DNA of 11,773 nt from Rhodobiaceae bacterium (GTDB lineage Bacteria > Pseudomonadota > Alphaproteobacteria > Micropepsales > Micropepsaceae). How positions within the stretch are numbered: position 1 is the stretch's first letter; each line of letters starts with the position of its first letter. The notes under the pieces are model-generated. The model was not told the origin of the DNA. It made no database searches and saw only the letters and a program-made list of their open reading frames with translations. Below are positions 1-6,591 of this stretch, one piece after another. The stretch is taken from assembly GCA_009885515.1 (NCBI GenBank), contig VFKO01000228.1, positions 1 to 11,773 on the forward strand. The letters run 5' to 3'. Made by a program: the position numbers and the translations under genes.

Positions 1-764
1 GCATGTTGGCTCAACAGCTCAACGTTGATGTGATCTCCAACAACATTGCCAACATGAACACCACAGGCTTCAAGCGCCAGCGTGCCGAATTTCAGGACAT
101 GCTTTATCAGACGCTTGAACGCATGGGTGTCAGCTCGTCCGATCAAAACACATTGATCCCAACCGGCATTCAGGTCGGCTCTGGTGTTCGCACCGCCTCT
201 GTTTACCGCATTATGGGCCAGGGCAATGTCCAGCCGACCGAAAACCCTTACGATCTGGCCGTCGAAGGCCGCGGCTTCTTCCGGGTGCGCATGCCAACCG
301 GAGAAACCGCCTACACCCGCTCAGGCGCCTTTGCACTGAACGCCAGTGGAGAACTGGTGACTGCCGACGGCTATGCCGTCGAGCCTGGCATCACCATTCC
401 TGATGGGACCGTTCAGGTCACGGTCAACCCGCAGGGTCAGGTTCTTGCCCGGCTTGCTGGCCAAACCAGCGACACAAATGTCGGCCAACTCGATCTGGCA
501 GCGTTCGCCAACGAAGCGGGCCTCGACGCACAAGGGTCTAACCTGTTCCTGGCCACCGCTGCCTCCGGCGCCGCGCAAACCGGAACACCGGGCTCGACCG
601 GTTTCGGTGCGGTCAGGCAAGGCTACCTCGAACTCTCTAACGTCAACGCCGTGCAGGAAATCACGTCGCTGATCACCGCTCAGCGGGCTTACGAAATGAA
701 TTCCAAAGTCATCACGGTGTCCGACGAAATGCTGCAAATGACAGCCCGATTGTCACGCTCGTAA
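1..764 (+). CDS. flgG: Flagellar distal rod protein FlgG (5' end cut by window)
   Basis: FlgG builds the distal rod of the flagellar basal body, between the proximal rod and the hook. The visible part starts just inside the conserved N-terminal rod segment (LAQQLNVDVISNNIANMNTTGFK), so only about ten residues are missing; the ATG at 3 is the internal Met that normally follows a Gly in this family, not the true start. The middle shows the family signature NPYDLAVEGRGFF near residue 80, and the C-terminus carries the coiled-coil rod/hook motif ending in ITAQRAYEMNSKVITVSDEML. About 253 residues are visible against roughly 262 in the family. It is followed after 20 bases by flgA, in the usual flgG-flgA-flgH order. 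Its promoter lies outside the window. Confidence 0.97.
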   Translation, partial: MLAQQLNVDVISNNIANMNTTGFKRQRAEFQDMLYQTLERMGVSSSDQNTLIPTGIQVGSGVRTASVYRIMGQGNVQPTENPYDLAVEGRGFFRVRMPTGETAYTRSGAFALNASGELVTADGYAVEPGITIPDGTVQVTVNPQGQVLARLAGQTSDTNVGQLDLAAFANEAGLDAQGSNLFLATAASGAAQTGTPGSTGFGAVRQGYLELSNVNAVQEITSLITAQRAYEMNSKVITVSDEMLQMTARLSRS

Positions 765-784
765 TACCCACAAGGACCTGAACC

Positions 785-1510
785 ATGCGCCTTTTGCTTT
801 CACTTGCAGCAGCAGCCCTGCTCAACGGAACGGCCTTGGCCGGAACCGTCGTCGCCGCCGATGCGGTTCAGTCGCGTATCGCCGAAGCGATCGCCTCTCG
901 CATCCCAACCTCCGGCCACTACAAGGTCGCTCTCGCCGACCCCACCTACCAACTGGCTCTGCCGGACGCTGCGGAAAACCGCTGGCAAATCGCCGCCCTC
1001 ACTTACAGCGCCGCGCGGCAAAGCTTTGAGGCAACGCTCAGCTACAACAGCGGTCAGGGCGCAGATGACTACGTCGAGCTGTCCGGCCGCGCCCATGCCG
1101 TCATCGATGTCCCCACATTTGCACGCGACATCGCGCTGGGCGAAACCATCGGCGACGCAGATCTCACGACCCTTGAGTTCCCCGCCGGCAACGTCAACCC
1201 GACATTGATCACCTCGGCGCAAGGTCTCGCCGGACAAGCCGCCCGCCGCTTCGTGCGCGCCCGGACACCGCTCTTCACCTATGACGTCGCCAAACCTATA
1301 TCCATCAAGAAAGGCGATCCCGTTACGGTCACCTTCCTGCTCCCTGGCATTCAACTTACCACGCAAGGTCAGGCGCTCAATAACGCCGCCAAAGGTGACA
1401 CCGTTTCGGTCCTCAATCCCAGTTCGCGGCGCACGATCGAAGCACGCGTCACAGGACCAGGTGCCGCAACTGTAAGCGCACCCGGCATCACCACGGCCTC
1501 CGCAAATTGA
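785..1510 (+). CDS. flgA: Flagellar P-ring assembly chaperone FlgA
   Basis: FlgA is the periplasmic chaperone needed for FlgI to assemble into the P ring around the rod. The 241-residue product begins with a Sec signal peptide (hydrophobic LLLSLAAAALL, probable cleavage after ALA at residue 19). Its C-terminal half from about residue 105 has the SAF/FlgA-type fold: a segment with ALGETIGDADL, then a TPLFTYDV..P.SIKKGDPVTV stretch and a terminal beta region with GDTVSVLNPSSRRTIEARV, all typical of FlgA. The ATG at 785 is preceded by an AAGGA ribosome site. It sits between flgG and flgH and its TGA overlaps a possible TTG start of flgH, so the three genes form one operon. The family is divergent in sequence; the call rests on motif, size and position. 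Confidence 0.92.
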   Translation: MRLLLSLAAAALLNGTALAGTVVAADAVQSRIAEAIASRIPTSGHYKVALADPTYQLALPDAAENRWQIAALTYSAARQSFEATLSYNSGQGADDYVELSGRAHAVIDVPTFARDIALGETIGDADLTTLEFPAGNVNPTLITSAQGLAGQAARRFVRARTPLFTYDVAKPISIKKGDPVTVTFLLPGIQLTTQGQALNNAAKGDTVSVLNPSSRRTIEARVTGPGAATVSAPGITTASAN

Positions 1511-1530
1511 ACACCCGAAAGAACCCCGTC

Positions 1531-2274
1531 ATGCACAGCCCTTCCCGAATTGCCCTCACGCTCATAACTCTGATACTCGGCGCATGCTCTACGGTGGACC
1601 GCATCAACGCCGTCGGCCAAGCCCCGGCTTTGACGCCTATCATTGACCCGCGTGACCGCAACGGCGACCGCGTCATCACCATGCCGATGCCCCGCCAGGA
1701 AGCAGTCGCCCGTCAACCGAACTCGCTCTGGGCGGCGGGCTCACGCTCGTTCTTCAAAGACCAGCGCGCCGCCAAAATCGGCGACATCTTGACCGTGATG
1801 ATCGACATTGCAGACAAGGCCGAAGTTTCCAACCAGTCGACGCGCAGCCGCAAATCCGAAGAAGGCGCCAACATAAACAATTTGCTGGGATTCGAAAACA
1901 CGCTTGGCAAGATTTTGCCCAACGGCTACAGCCCCGAAGCCGCCATCGACTTGGGCGCTGATTCCTCCTCGACCGGTCAAGGCACCGTGAACCGCAAGGA
2001 AAAAGTAGAACTCACAGTCGCCGCCGTCGTCACACAAATTCTGCCGAACGGAAATCTCGTCATCGAAGGTCATCAGGAAGTGCGCATCAACTTTGAACTG
2101 CGAGACCTGTCTGTATCGGGAATTGTTCGCCCCGAAGACATCAGCTTCCTTAACGAAGTCAAGCACACCCAAATCGCCGAAGCTCGCATCTCATACGGCG
2201 GCCGCGGCCAGATCTCAGACGTGCAACAGCCGCGTTATGGCCAGCAGGTTATCGATATTCTATTCCCCTTCTGA
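1531..2274 (+). CDS. flgH: Flagellar L-ring lipoprotein FlgH
   Basis: FlgH forms the L ring, the outer-membrane bushing of the flagellar rod. The protein has a lipoprotein signal peptide with lipobox L-G-A-C, the acylated Cys being residue 19 from the ATG at 1531. Family motifs follow: SLWAAGSRSFFKDQRAAKIGDILTV (split here by no gaps), PNGNLVIEGHQEV, and the C-terminal block with SGIVRPEDI, a Lys-His-Thr-Gln-Ile-Ala-Glu-Ala run, GRGQISDVQQPRYGQQ and the end DILFPF. I chose ATG 1531, which has a GAAAGAA ribosome site and gives a normal n-region; a TTG at 1507 overlapping the flgA stop codon would add eight residues but has no ribosome site. The product of 247 residues fits the family. A strong terminator follows directly. 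Confidence 0.96.
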   Translation: MHSPSRIALTLITLILGACSTVDRINAVGQAPALTPIIDPRDRNGDRVITMPMPRQEAVARQPNSLWAAGSRSFFKDQRAAKIGDILTVMIDIADKAEVSNQSTRSRKSEEGANINNLLGFENTLGKILPNGYSPEAAIDLGADSSSTGQGTVNRKEKVELTVAAVVTQILPNGNLVIEGHQEVRINFELRDLSVSGIVRPEDISFLNEVKHTQIAEARISYGGRGQISDVQQPRYGQQVIDILFPF

Positions 2275-2303
2275 AGCTGGCCACCACCGGCAACAGAATG
2301 GAC

Positions 2304-2336
2304 AAAGGCCGGGAGCGCTCCCGGCCTTTTCTTTGT
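2304..2336 (+). terminator. Intrinsic terminator of flgG-flgA-flgH, perfect palindrome
   Basis: A perfect 26-bp palindrome runs from 2304 to 2329 with arms AAAGGCCGGGAGC / GCTCCCGGCCTTT and is followed by TCTTT, giving a GC-rich stem with a T-rich tail 30 bases after the flgH stop. Because dksA converges from the other side and ends at 2355, the same palindrome can also stop transcription leaving dksA, although the tail on that strand is only TTTG. Confidence 0.9.
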
Positions 2337-2354
2337 CTGACTGGATACCGGATC

Positions 2355-2771
2355 TCAATCGTCGCGATAAATGCGCTCGCGCTTCTCGTGACGCTCTTGC
2401 GCCTCGATGCTCAACGTCGCGATCGGACGCGCTTCCAGGCGGCGCAGCGTAATGGGATCGCCCGAATCTTCGCAAAACCCGTACGTGCCTTCGTCGATTC
2501 GGCGCAAAGCGGAATCGATTTTGGCAATCAATTTTCGTTGTCGGTCCCGTGCCCGCAATTCGTTCGCGCGCTCAGCTTCTGTCGACGCTCTGTCTGCAAG
2601 GTCGGCCTGGGTCAAAGTTTCCTGAGCCAGATTGTGCAGTGTCTCCCTCGACTCGCGCAGGATTTCTTCTTTCCAATGAATCAAGCGGCGCCGGAAATAC
2701 TCGCGCTGACGCTCATTCATAAAGGGTTCGTCTTCAGATGGCCGGTATTCGGGTGACAAGGCAACGCTCAT
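2355..2771 (-). CDS. dksA: RNA polymerase-binding transcription factor DksA, cysteine-poor type
   Basis: DksA enters the secondary channel of RNA polymerase and, with ppGpp, adjusts rRNA, amino-acid and stress promoters. The 138-residue protein has a coiled coil with the tip motif D57-L-A-D60-R-A62, matching the DxxDxA motif needed for activity, followed by a zinc-finger-like region. Of the four zinc cysteines of E. coli DksA only the first is kept (C100); the others are S103, S121 and A124 at exactly the same spacing. This loss is common in alphaproteobacterial DksA proteins, which work without a full zinc site. ATG 2771 is chosen over an upstream in-frame start because GGGGAGGAA lies 8-10 bases before it. 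It follows fliX on the same strand and has its own candidate promoter. Confidence 0.93.
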   Translation of the reverse strand: MSVALSPEYRPSEDEPFMNERQREYFRRRLIHWKEEILRESRETLHNLAQETLTQADLADRASTEAERANELRARDRQRKLIAKIDSALRRIDEGTYGFCEDSGDPITLRRLEARPIATLSIEAQERHEKRERIYRDD

Positions 2772-2818
2772 GACGGCTATTCCTCCCCGGCACAATCAAA
2801 AGCACCAAAGCGCGGCGG

Positions 2819-2847
2819 AATATATGTGCCTGCTTGGACCACAGCAA
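2819..2847 (-). promoter_or_regulatory. Candidate housekeeping promoter of dksA
   Basis: Read on the minus strand, TTGCTG (2847-2842) is followed by 17 bases and TATATT (2824-2819), a good match to a sigma-70-type promoter. Transcription would start near 2812, giving a leader of about 40 bases that contains the strong ribosome site of dksA. This would let dksA be expressed independently of fliX. Confidence 0.5.
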
Positions 2848-2878
2848 CAGAAGAAAAAGCAAGCAATACTAAGGATTC

Positions 2879-2908
2879 ATGAACAAACCAGCGCCCAAAA
2901 TTGTTCAT
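2879..2908 (-). repeat. 8-bp inverted repeat over the fliX stop codon
   Basis: ATGAACAA (2879-2886) and TTGTTCAT (2901-2908) are perfect 8-bp inverted arms with a 14-base spacer, and the second arm includes the fliX stop codon. On the minus strand the hairpin is followed, after about 20 bases, by a T-rich stretch. It could be a weak terminator or attenuator between fliX and dksA, or an operator; the AT-rich stem makes the terminator reading weak. Confidence 0.4.
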
Positions 2909-3330
2909 CTCGCATCTGCGAAGTTGAGCTTTGCCAGTTCGACCCGCGCTCGTAAGTCGATTTCGTCCATAACCGACGACAGGCCGGGATCGACAAAGTC
3001 TTCGCGCTTGGCCCCCACGAGCTGAACCAACCGCTGCAGCGTATCACGGCTGACATGGCCCGCCAGCAACCCGTCGCGAACATCATCGAGCAGATCAAGC
3101 ATGTCTTTGCCACGTCGTGCCGCCCTCGCCCGCCCCGTTGTCGAGCTGGACATCTCTTGCAGCGCAATCAGCGCCTCGACGGACCCAATCGGCGAAGGCC
3201 CAGAAACACAAGCCGCACTACGCGTATCCTCAGCCTGCACCAAGGAAAACGCGACGCCACTGGGCGCCGCCGTGCGCGTACGTGCAGTCCGCGCAGCGTC
3301 GACCGGTCTTGAACCATCGACTTTGATCAC
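2905..3330 (-). CDS. fliX: Flagellar assembly regulator FliX
   Basis: FliX in Caulobacter couples completion of the early basal body to late flagellar transcription by controlling FlbD, the sigma-54 activator. The 141-residue product fits the known size. Conserved pieces are a Gly/Ser/Pro-rich start, GSVEALIALQ near residue 50, the basic helix ARRGKDMLDLLDDVRDGLL near 70-88 and the C-terminal block with DPGLSSVMDEIDLRARVELA near 114. The start is taken as GTG 3330, preceded by AAAGGGG at a good distance and giving the family-like opening MIKVDGSRPV; reading further upstream would place the CtrA box inside the gene. It is divergent from flgI, as I recall for Caulobacter fliX, and is followed by dksA. 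Confidence 0.88.
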   Translation of the reverse strand: MIKVDGSRPVDAARTARTRTAAPSGVAFSLVQAEDTRSAACVSGPSPIGSVEALIALQEMSSSTTGRARAARRGKDMLDLLDDVRDGLLAGHVSRDTLQRLVQLVGAKREDFVDPGLSSVMDEIDLRARVELAKLNFADAR

Positions 3331-3334
3331 GCCG

Positions 3335-3339
3335 GAATC
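3335..3339. promoter_or_regulatory. GANTC site in the fliX leader
   Basis: GAATC (GATTC on the other strand) lies between the CtrA box and the fliX start codon. GANTC is the target of the cell-cycle methyltransferase CcrM in alphaproteobacteria, and methylated sites near promoters can recruit GcrA. One five-base site can occur by chance; its place in a CtrA-type control region is what makes it worth listing. Confidence 0.35.
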
Positions 3340-3359
3340 CCCTTTACCGCTAAACAAAA

Positions 3360-3374
3360 TTAATCCGAACTTAA
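3360..3374. promoter_or_regulatory. CtrA-binding box, TTAA-N7-TTAA
   Basis: TTAA (3360-3363), seven bases, then TTAA (3371-3374) is a perfect match to the CtrA consensus, and another TTAA half-site lies at 3392-3395. CtrA is the cell-cycle master regulator that activates class II flagellar genes in Caulobacter. The box lies 30 bases before the fliX start and 186 bases before flgI, so fliX is the likely target. Confidence 0.75.
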
Positions 3375-3410
3375 GCATGCGCCCATCGCAGTTAAGATCG
3401 GCTGAAAACG

Positions 3411-3429
3411 CCCGGTAATTTTTGCCGCC
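3411..3429. promoter_or_regulatory. Possible FlbD enhancer (ftr-like inverted repeat)
   Basis: The stretch beginning CCCGGTAA and ending TTGCCGCC is an imperfect inverted repeat (CGGTAA against TTGCCG, five of six pairs). It sits about 100 bases upstream of the predicted start of the sigma-54 transcript of flgI, the usual distance for an enhancer bound by FlbD. I recall ftr sites as GC-rich inverted repeats of this sort but cannot align them here, so this is a tentative call. Confidence 0.3.
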
Positions 3430-3498
3430 ACGGCCCGCCTGCATTTGCCAAAAAATCCGAACCTCAACGCATTCAACCACTTAATCGGTGATCTTGGT

Positions 3499-3514
3499 TG
3501 GCACAAAGTTCGCT
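3499..3514 (+). promoter_or_regulatory. Sigma-54 (-24/-12) promoter of flgI
   Basis: TGGCAC (3499-3504), five bases, then TCGCT (3510-3514) matches the sigma-54 consensus TGGCAC-N5-TTGCW with one mismatch in the -12 part; the GG and GC doublets are exactly ten bases apart. Transcription would start near 3526, leaving a leader of about 34 bases before the flgI ATG at 3560. P-ring genes of Caulobacter are late, sigma-54/FlbD-dependent genes, which agrees with a divergent fliX. Confidence 0.7.
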
Positions 3515-3559
3515 TTGCTTCTCTCGAATTATTGCGCTCAGAAAGAGAACCCACGCCCA

Positions 3560-4669
3560 ATGTATCGCGCCCTATCAATCTTGGTAGCCCTCGGCCTCCT
3601 GGCCAGCGTTGCACCTGCCGTCCAGGCCTATTCGCGGATCAAGGATATCGCCGACATCGAAGGTGTGCGCGACAACATGCTTACAGGCTACGGCCTTGTT
3701 GTCGGTCTTAACGGAACCGGTGACGGTTTGCGCAACGCACCGGGAACCCAGCAAAGTCTGCAAGCCATGCTCGAACGCCTGGGCGTCAACACGCGCGGCG
3801 CAAATATTTCAAGCGGCAATGTCGCCGCTGTCCTCGTCACGGCAACCCTTCCAGCGTTTGCCACCCAGGGTTCGCACATTGACGTCACTGTCAGTGCTAT
3901 CGGCGACGCCAAGAACCTCCAGGGCGGCACCCTCATCGCCACACCGCTTTTCGCCGCTGACGGCAACGTCTACGCCGTGTCGCAGGGCCAGATCGCCATC
4001 AATGGTTTCTCGGCACAGGGTCAAGCCTCATCGGTCACCAAGGGCGTCCCGACATCGGGCCGCATCGCAGCCGGAGCCATCGTCGAGCGCGAAGTTCACT
4101 TTGACCTCGCGTCAATGCAATCGCTGCGTCTGGCACTGCGCAACCCCGATTTCACCACGGCCCGCCGCATGAGCGATGCGATCAACGCTTTTCTGGGCAG
4201 CCCAGTGGCCGTGACGGATGACCCGGCCACCGTACGCGTGACACTGCCACACGCAAACAAAGGCAACATGATCAGCTTGATCACCGACATCGAGCAGTTG
4301 CGCGTCCAGCCCGACCTGCCGGCAAAAGTCGTCATCGATGAAGCTTCGGGTATCATTGTCATGGGCGCCGATGTCCGCGTCTCCGCCGTGGCGATCGCCC
4401 AAGGAAACCTGACCATTCGCGTCACCGAGATCCCGCAAGTATCGCAACCTGAACCGTTCAGTGAAGGCCAAACGACCGTCACACCCAGCACCGACATTCA
4501 AATCGAAGAGCCTGCTGACCGCAAACTCACGCTCATCCGTTCGGGCGTCAGCCTTCAGCAACTGGTCAATGGCTTGAATTCACTGGGCGTCGGACCCCGC
4601 GATATGATTGCCATTCTGCAAGCGATCAAAGCGGCAGGCGCCTTGCAAGCCGAAATCGAGGTGATGTGA
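3560..4669 (+). CDS. flgI: Flagellar P-ring protein FlgI
   Basis: FlgI polymerises in the periplasm into the P ring around the distal rod, assisted by FlgA. The 369-residue product has a Sec signal peptide (hydrophobic LSILVALGLLASVAPA, cleavage after VQA at residue 23) and the mature start RIKDIADIEGVRDNMLTGYG, followed by VVGLNGTGD, all family hallmarks. Further motifs are a GGTLIATPL block, a VPTSGRIAAGAIVERE block, and the C-terminal end LVNGLNSLGVGPRDMIAIL followed by QAIKAAGALQAEIEVM. ATG 3560 is used because it gives the signal peptide and has AAAGAG upstream; an earlier in-frame GTG at 3488 lies upstream of the sigma-54 promoter and would not be transcribed. It heads an operon with the flgJ-type and flbY-like genes. 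Confidence 0.97.
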   Translation: MYRALSILVALGLLASVAPAVQAYSRIKDIADIEGVRDNMLTGYGLVVGLNGTGDGLRNAPGTQQSLQAMLERLGVNTRGANISSGNVAAVLVTATLPAFATQGSHIDVTVSAIGDAKNLQGGTLIATPLFAADGNVYAVSQGQIAINGFSAQGQASSVTKGVPTSGRIAAGAIVEREVHFDLASMQSLRLALRNPDFTTARRMSDAINAFLGSPVAVTDDPATVRVTLPHANKGNMISLITDIEQLRVQPDLPAKVVIDEASGIIVMGADVRVSAVAIAQGNLTIRVTEIPQVSQPEPFSEGQTTVTPSTDIQIEEPADRKLTLIRSGVSLQQLVNGLNSLGVGPRDMIAILQAIKAAGALQAEIEVM

Positions 4670-4670
4670 C

Positions 4671-4967
4671 ATGAACATGCTGGATATCACCGGTTCGCAA
4701 CTCCAACCATCGCGCCCGTCGCCATCAGCCCAGCACAAACTCGACGCATCCGCCCAGGATTTCGAAGGCATGTTCCTGTCACAGATGCTTGAAACGGTTT
4801 GGTCGACTGTCCCCACAGATGGTGCCATGGGCGGCGGCACGGGTGAAGCCATATTCCGTTCAATGATGATCCAGGACATTGGACGCCAGATGGCCCAGCA
4901 AGGCGGAATCGGCCTGTCCGGCCGCGTCAAGGAAGAGCTCCTCGCCCTTCAAGAGGCCAGTAGATGA
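4671..4967 (+). CDS. flgJ: Rod-binding protein, short FlgJ without muramidase domain
   Basis: The 98-residue product matches only the N-terminal rod-binding (rod cap) domain of FlgJ: a polar start, LDASAQDFEGMFLSQMLE, then a glycine-rich GAMGGGTGEAIFRSMM and GRQMAQQGGIGLSGRVKEEL. The C-terminal peptidoglycan hydrolase domain of the enterobacterial protein is absent, as is usual in alphaproteobacteria where a separate enzyme opens the wall. It starts two bases after the flgI stop with an AGGTGA ribosome site inside the end of flgI, and its TGA overlaps the next start as ATGA, so translation is probably coupled. The name flgJ is used here for the domain, not the full-length enzyme. Confidence 0.88.
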   Translation: MNMLDITGSQLQPSRPSPSAQHKLDASAQDFEGMFLSQMLETVWSTVPTDGAMGGGTGEAIFRSMMIQDIGRQMAQQGGIGLSGRVKEELLALQEASR

Positions 4968-5398
4968 GCGCGACCCTGACCAAAGCTGAAGCGCTCATCG
5001 CCCTGACCACCCGTCTCGCGGCATTGATCGAAGACGATGTCACCACGCTGATCGCAAAGCGTCCGGCCGCACTCGCCCACAACGAGGCCGACCGCACAAC
5101 AGCGTTGCTGATGTACGCCAAGGCCGCCAGGGAATTGAAATCAACCGGCGACCTTTCGCACATGCCCGCAAACACGAAGCAAAGAATACAGCAAGTCACC
5201 GGCCGGCTGCACAAGGCATTGCGGGAACAGAACAGATTGCTCGTACGCTTCCGCCATGTCACAGAAGGCTTGATCAAGGCCGTCGCCGACGTCGTGGCCG
5301 CCCGCGACACGCCCGCAGTCTATGCAAAATCCGGATCGATGATCAGGTCGAACATGACAAACCGCGGCACAGCCATGACGCTGAACCAGGCCGTCTAA
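4964..5398 (+). CDS. flbY: FlbY/FlgN-like flagellar protein
   Basis: This 144-residue protein is mostly helical, with heptad-like Leu/Ala spacing in LTTRLAALIEDDVTTLIAKR near residues 14-33 and LHKALREQNRLLVRFRHVTE near 82-101, followed by a short low-complexity tail. Size, helical make-up and position after flgI-flgJ match the FlbY protein of Caulobacter-like bacteria, which resembles FlgN, the export chaperone of hook-associated proteins. A chaperone role is therefore inferred rather than shown. The start ATG overlaps the flgJ stop. The gene ends head-on against the DUF2177 gene, their stop codons sharing bases 5396-5397, so there is no space for a conventional terminator between them. Confidence 0.6.
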   Translation: MSATLTKAEALIALTTRLAALIEDDVTTLIAKRPAALAHNEADRTTALLMYAKAARELKSTGDLSHMPANTKQRIQQVTGRLHKALREQNRLLVRFRHVTEGLIKAVADVVAARDTPAVYAKSGSMIRSNMTNRGTAMTLNQAV

Positions 5399-5802
5399 CC
5401 GGCAAAAATCCCTCGCATAGCGATCACCGCAATTGCCGACGCGCAAGCCGACGCGACGGTTCCCCACGCCATGTCAATCAACGCCAAGCACAAGTTAAAG
5501 CTGTTGAGCACCGCCAAATTCGTTAGATTGTAGGTTCCGTACGCAACCAATCCAAGCGCCGCACCAAGACCCAAGGCCAGCAACCCAGATGAACCTTGCA
5601 AGCCCGGTCTCACCGCGAAGAAAACAAGTCCAGCGGAATACAAAAGATAAAATGCCGCGCCAGCCAAGAAGTTCGGCCGATCGCGTAGCAACCCGCCAAT
5701 TTCAGTCGTATAGGTCTGTTTAGCCATCCAGACCAGCCACCAACAGTCTATGTCCAAGAAGGTGACAAGCGTGACGACATAGGTCGATAGAATTTCAATC
5801 AT
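5395..5802 (-). CDS. DUF2177 family membrane protein
   Basis: The 135-residue protein has four predicted membrane helices, about residues 4-26, 45-64, 73-90 and 104-130. It carries the family signature Y91-N-L-T-N-L-A97 and D110-x-x-W113-G114. The function of DUF2177 is unknown; members are often near cyclopropane synthase-like genes and SDR enzymes in stress loci, so a role in membrane lipid change is an inference. It is the last gene of the rpoE-chrR operon, with a GTG possible start directly after the SDR stop (5838) but a better ATG at 5802 preceded by a GGCGGG sequence, and the ATG gives the usual short N-terminus before helix 1. Its TAG overlaps the stop of the convergent flbY-like gene. 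Confidence 0.85.
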   Translation of the reverse strand: MIEILSTYVVTLVTFLDIDCWWLVWMAKQTYTTEIGGLLRDRPNFLAGAAFYLLYSAGLVFFAVRPGLQGSSGLLALGLGAALGLVAYGTYNLTNLAVLNSFNLCLALIDMAWGTVASACASAIAVIAMRGIFAG

Positions 5803-5838
5803 GAACCCGCCTACGCGTTCCGCTTCCGCCGGTATCAC

Positions 5839-6591
5839 TTACGCCTTCAAAATCGTGCGGCCGACGAGCCAAAAAAACAGCGAATAGGGCAACACCCGCG
5901 CAAACTTCAAAATCGCAACAAAACGCCACGGATAGGCGATCTCGAAGCGCCCGCGAGCCAGCCCCGCGATCGTCAACCGCGCCGCCTCATCAGCTTGCAT
6001 CAGAAATGGCATGGGGAAATCGTTCTGCTTGGTCAGCGGCGTCTCAATGAATCCGGGATTGATCACGCTTACACTAACGCCGCGCAACCCGAGTTCGGGC
6101 TTCAGACACTCCGCCAGGTTGATCAACGCCGCCTTCGTCGGCCCGTAGGCGGCAGCCTTCGGTAACCCGCGATAGCCTGCCACCGAAGCAACCCACGCCA
6201 CATGTCCAGACTTTCGCGACAGCATCAACGGCAACAACGCCGACAGGCACCCAACCACGCCGAAATAATTCGTGCCCATCGTGTGCTGAAAATTCGCTGG
6301 GTCGAAATTGTCGATATCAACCGGGCTATAGGTTCCCGCCGCCATGATCGCCAAGTCGATCGGACCCATCTCGCGCTCGATCCGCGCCGCCGTCTCGCGG
6401 ATCGCCTGGGGATCGGTCACGTCGAGCGGAAAGGCGCGAATGCCTGCCCCTAGACCCGAGAGTTTGTCGGCCGAACGCGCCGACGCTGCGACCGCCACTC
6501 CGGCGCGGGCCAGTTGCAGCGCGATCTCTCGTCCGATGCCAGTAGAGGCACCGGTGATCCAAACCACTTTCCAGGGCAGCTTGCCGCTCAC
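5839..6591 (-). CDS. Short-chain dehydrogenase/reductase, RpoE-operon type
   Basis: This 250-residue classical SDR uses NAD(P)H to reduce a carbonyl or oxidise an alcohol; the substrate is unknown. The nucleotide-binding motif is T13-G-A-S-T-G-I-G20, Asp57 in LDV contacts adenine, the structural motif is AAG at 84-86 in place of NAG, and the catalytic set is N108, S136, Y149 and K153. R39 in SARS suggests a preference for NADP. The hydrophobic C-terminus (ILKFARVLPYSLFFWLVG) suggests membrane association. GTG 6591 overlaps the chrR stop as GTGA, so the genes are coupled. Its place behind sigma/anti-sigma genes and opposite a lipid methyltransferase operon suggests a role in lipid or aldehyde metabolism under oxidative stress. 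Confidence 0.9.
   Translation of the reverse strand: MSGKLPWKVVWITGASTGIGREIALQLARAGVAVAASARSADKLSGLGAGIRAFPLDVTDPQAIRETAARIEREMGPIDLAIMAAGTYSPVDIDNFDPANFQHTMGTNYFGVVGCLSALLPLMLSRKSGHVAWVASVAGYRGLPKAAAYGPTKAALINLAECLKPELGLRGVSVSVINPGFIETPLTKQNDFPMPFLMQADEAARLTIAGLARGRFEIAYPWRFVAILKFARVLPYSLFFWLVGRTILKA

Noticed and set aside
800..1366. Long minus-strand open frame opposite flgA
   Set aside because: High-GC codon use in flgA opens the opposite frame; no ribosome site or recognisable domain, and flgA is well supported.
2298..2756. Plus-strand open frame of 152 codons opposite dksA
   Set aside because: It is antisense to the clearly coding dksA, starts inside the terminator region and resembles no protein I know.
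3488..3559. 24-codon N-terminal extension of FlgI from GTG 3488
   Set aside because: It would start upstream of the sigma-54 promoter and would bury the signal peptide that begins at Met 3560.
4867..4895. TGATCC on the plus strand inside the flgJ-type gene
   Set aside because: No GTAT-like element lies 16-18 bases downstream; a six-base match inside coding DNA is expected by chance.
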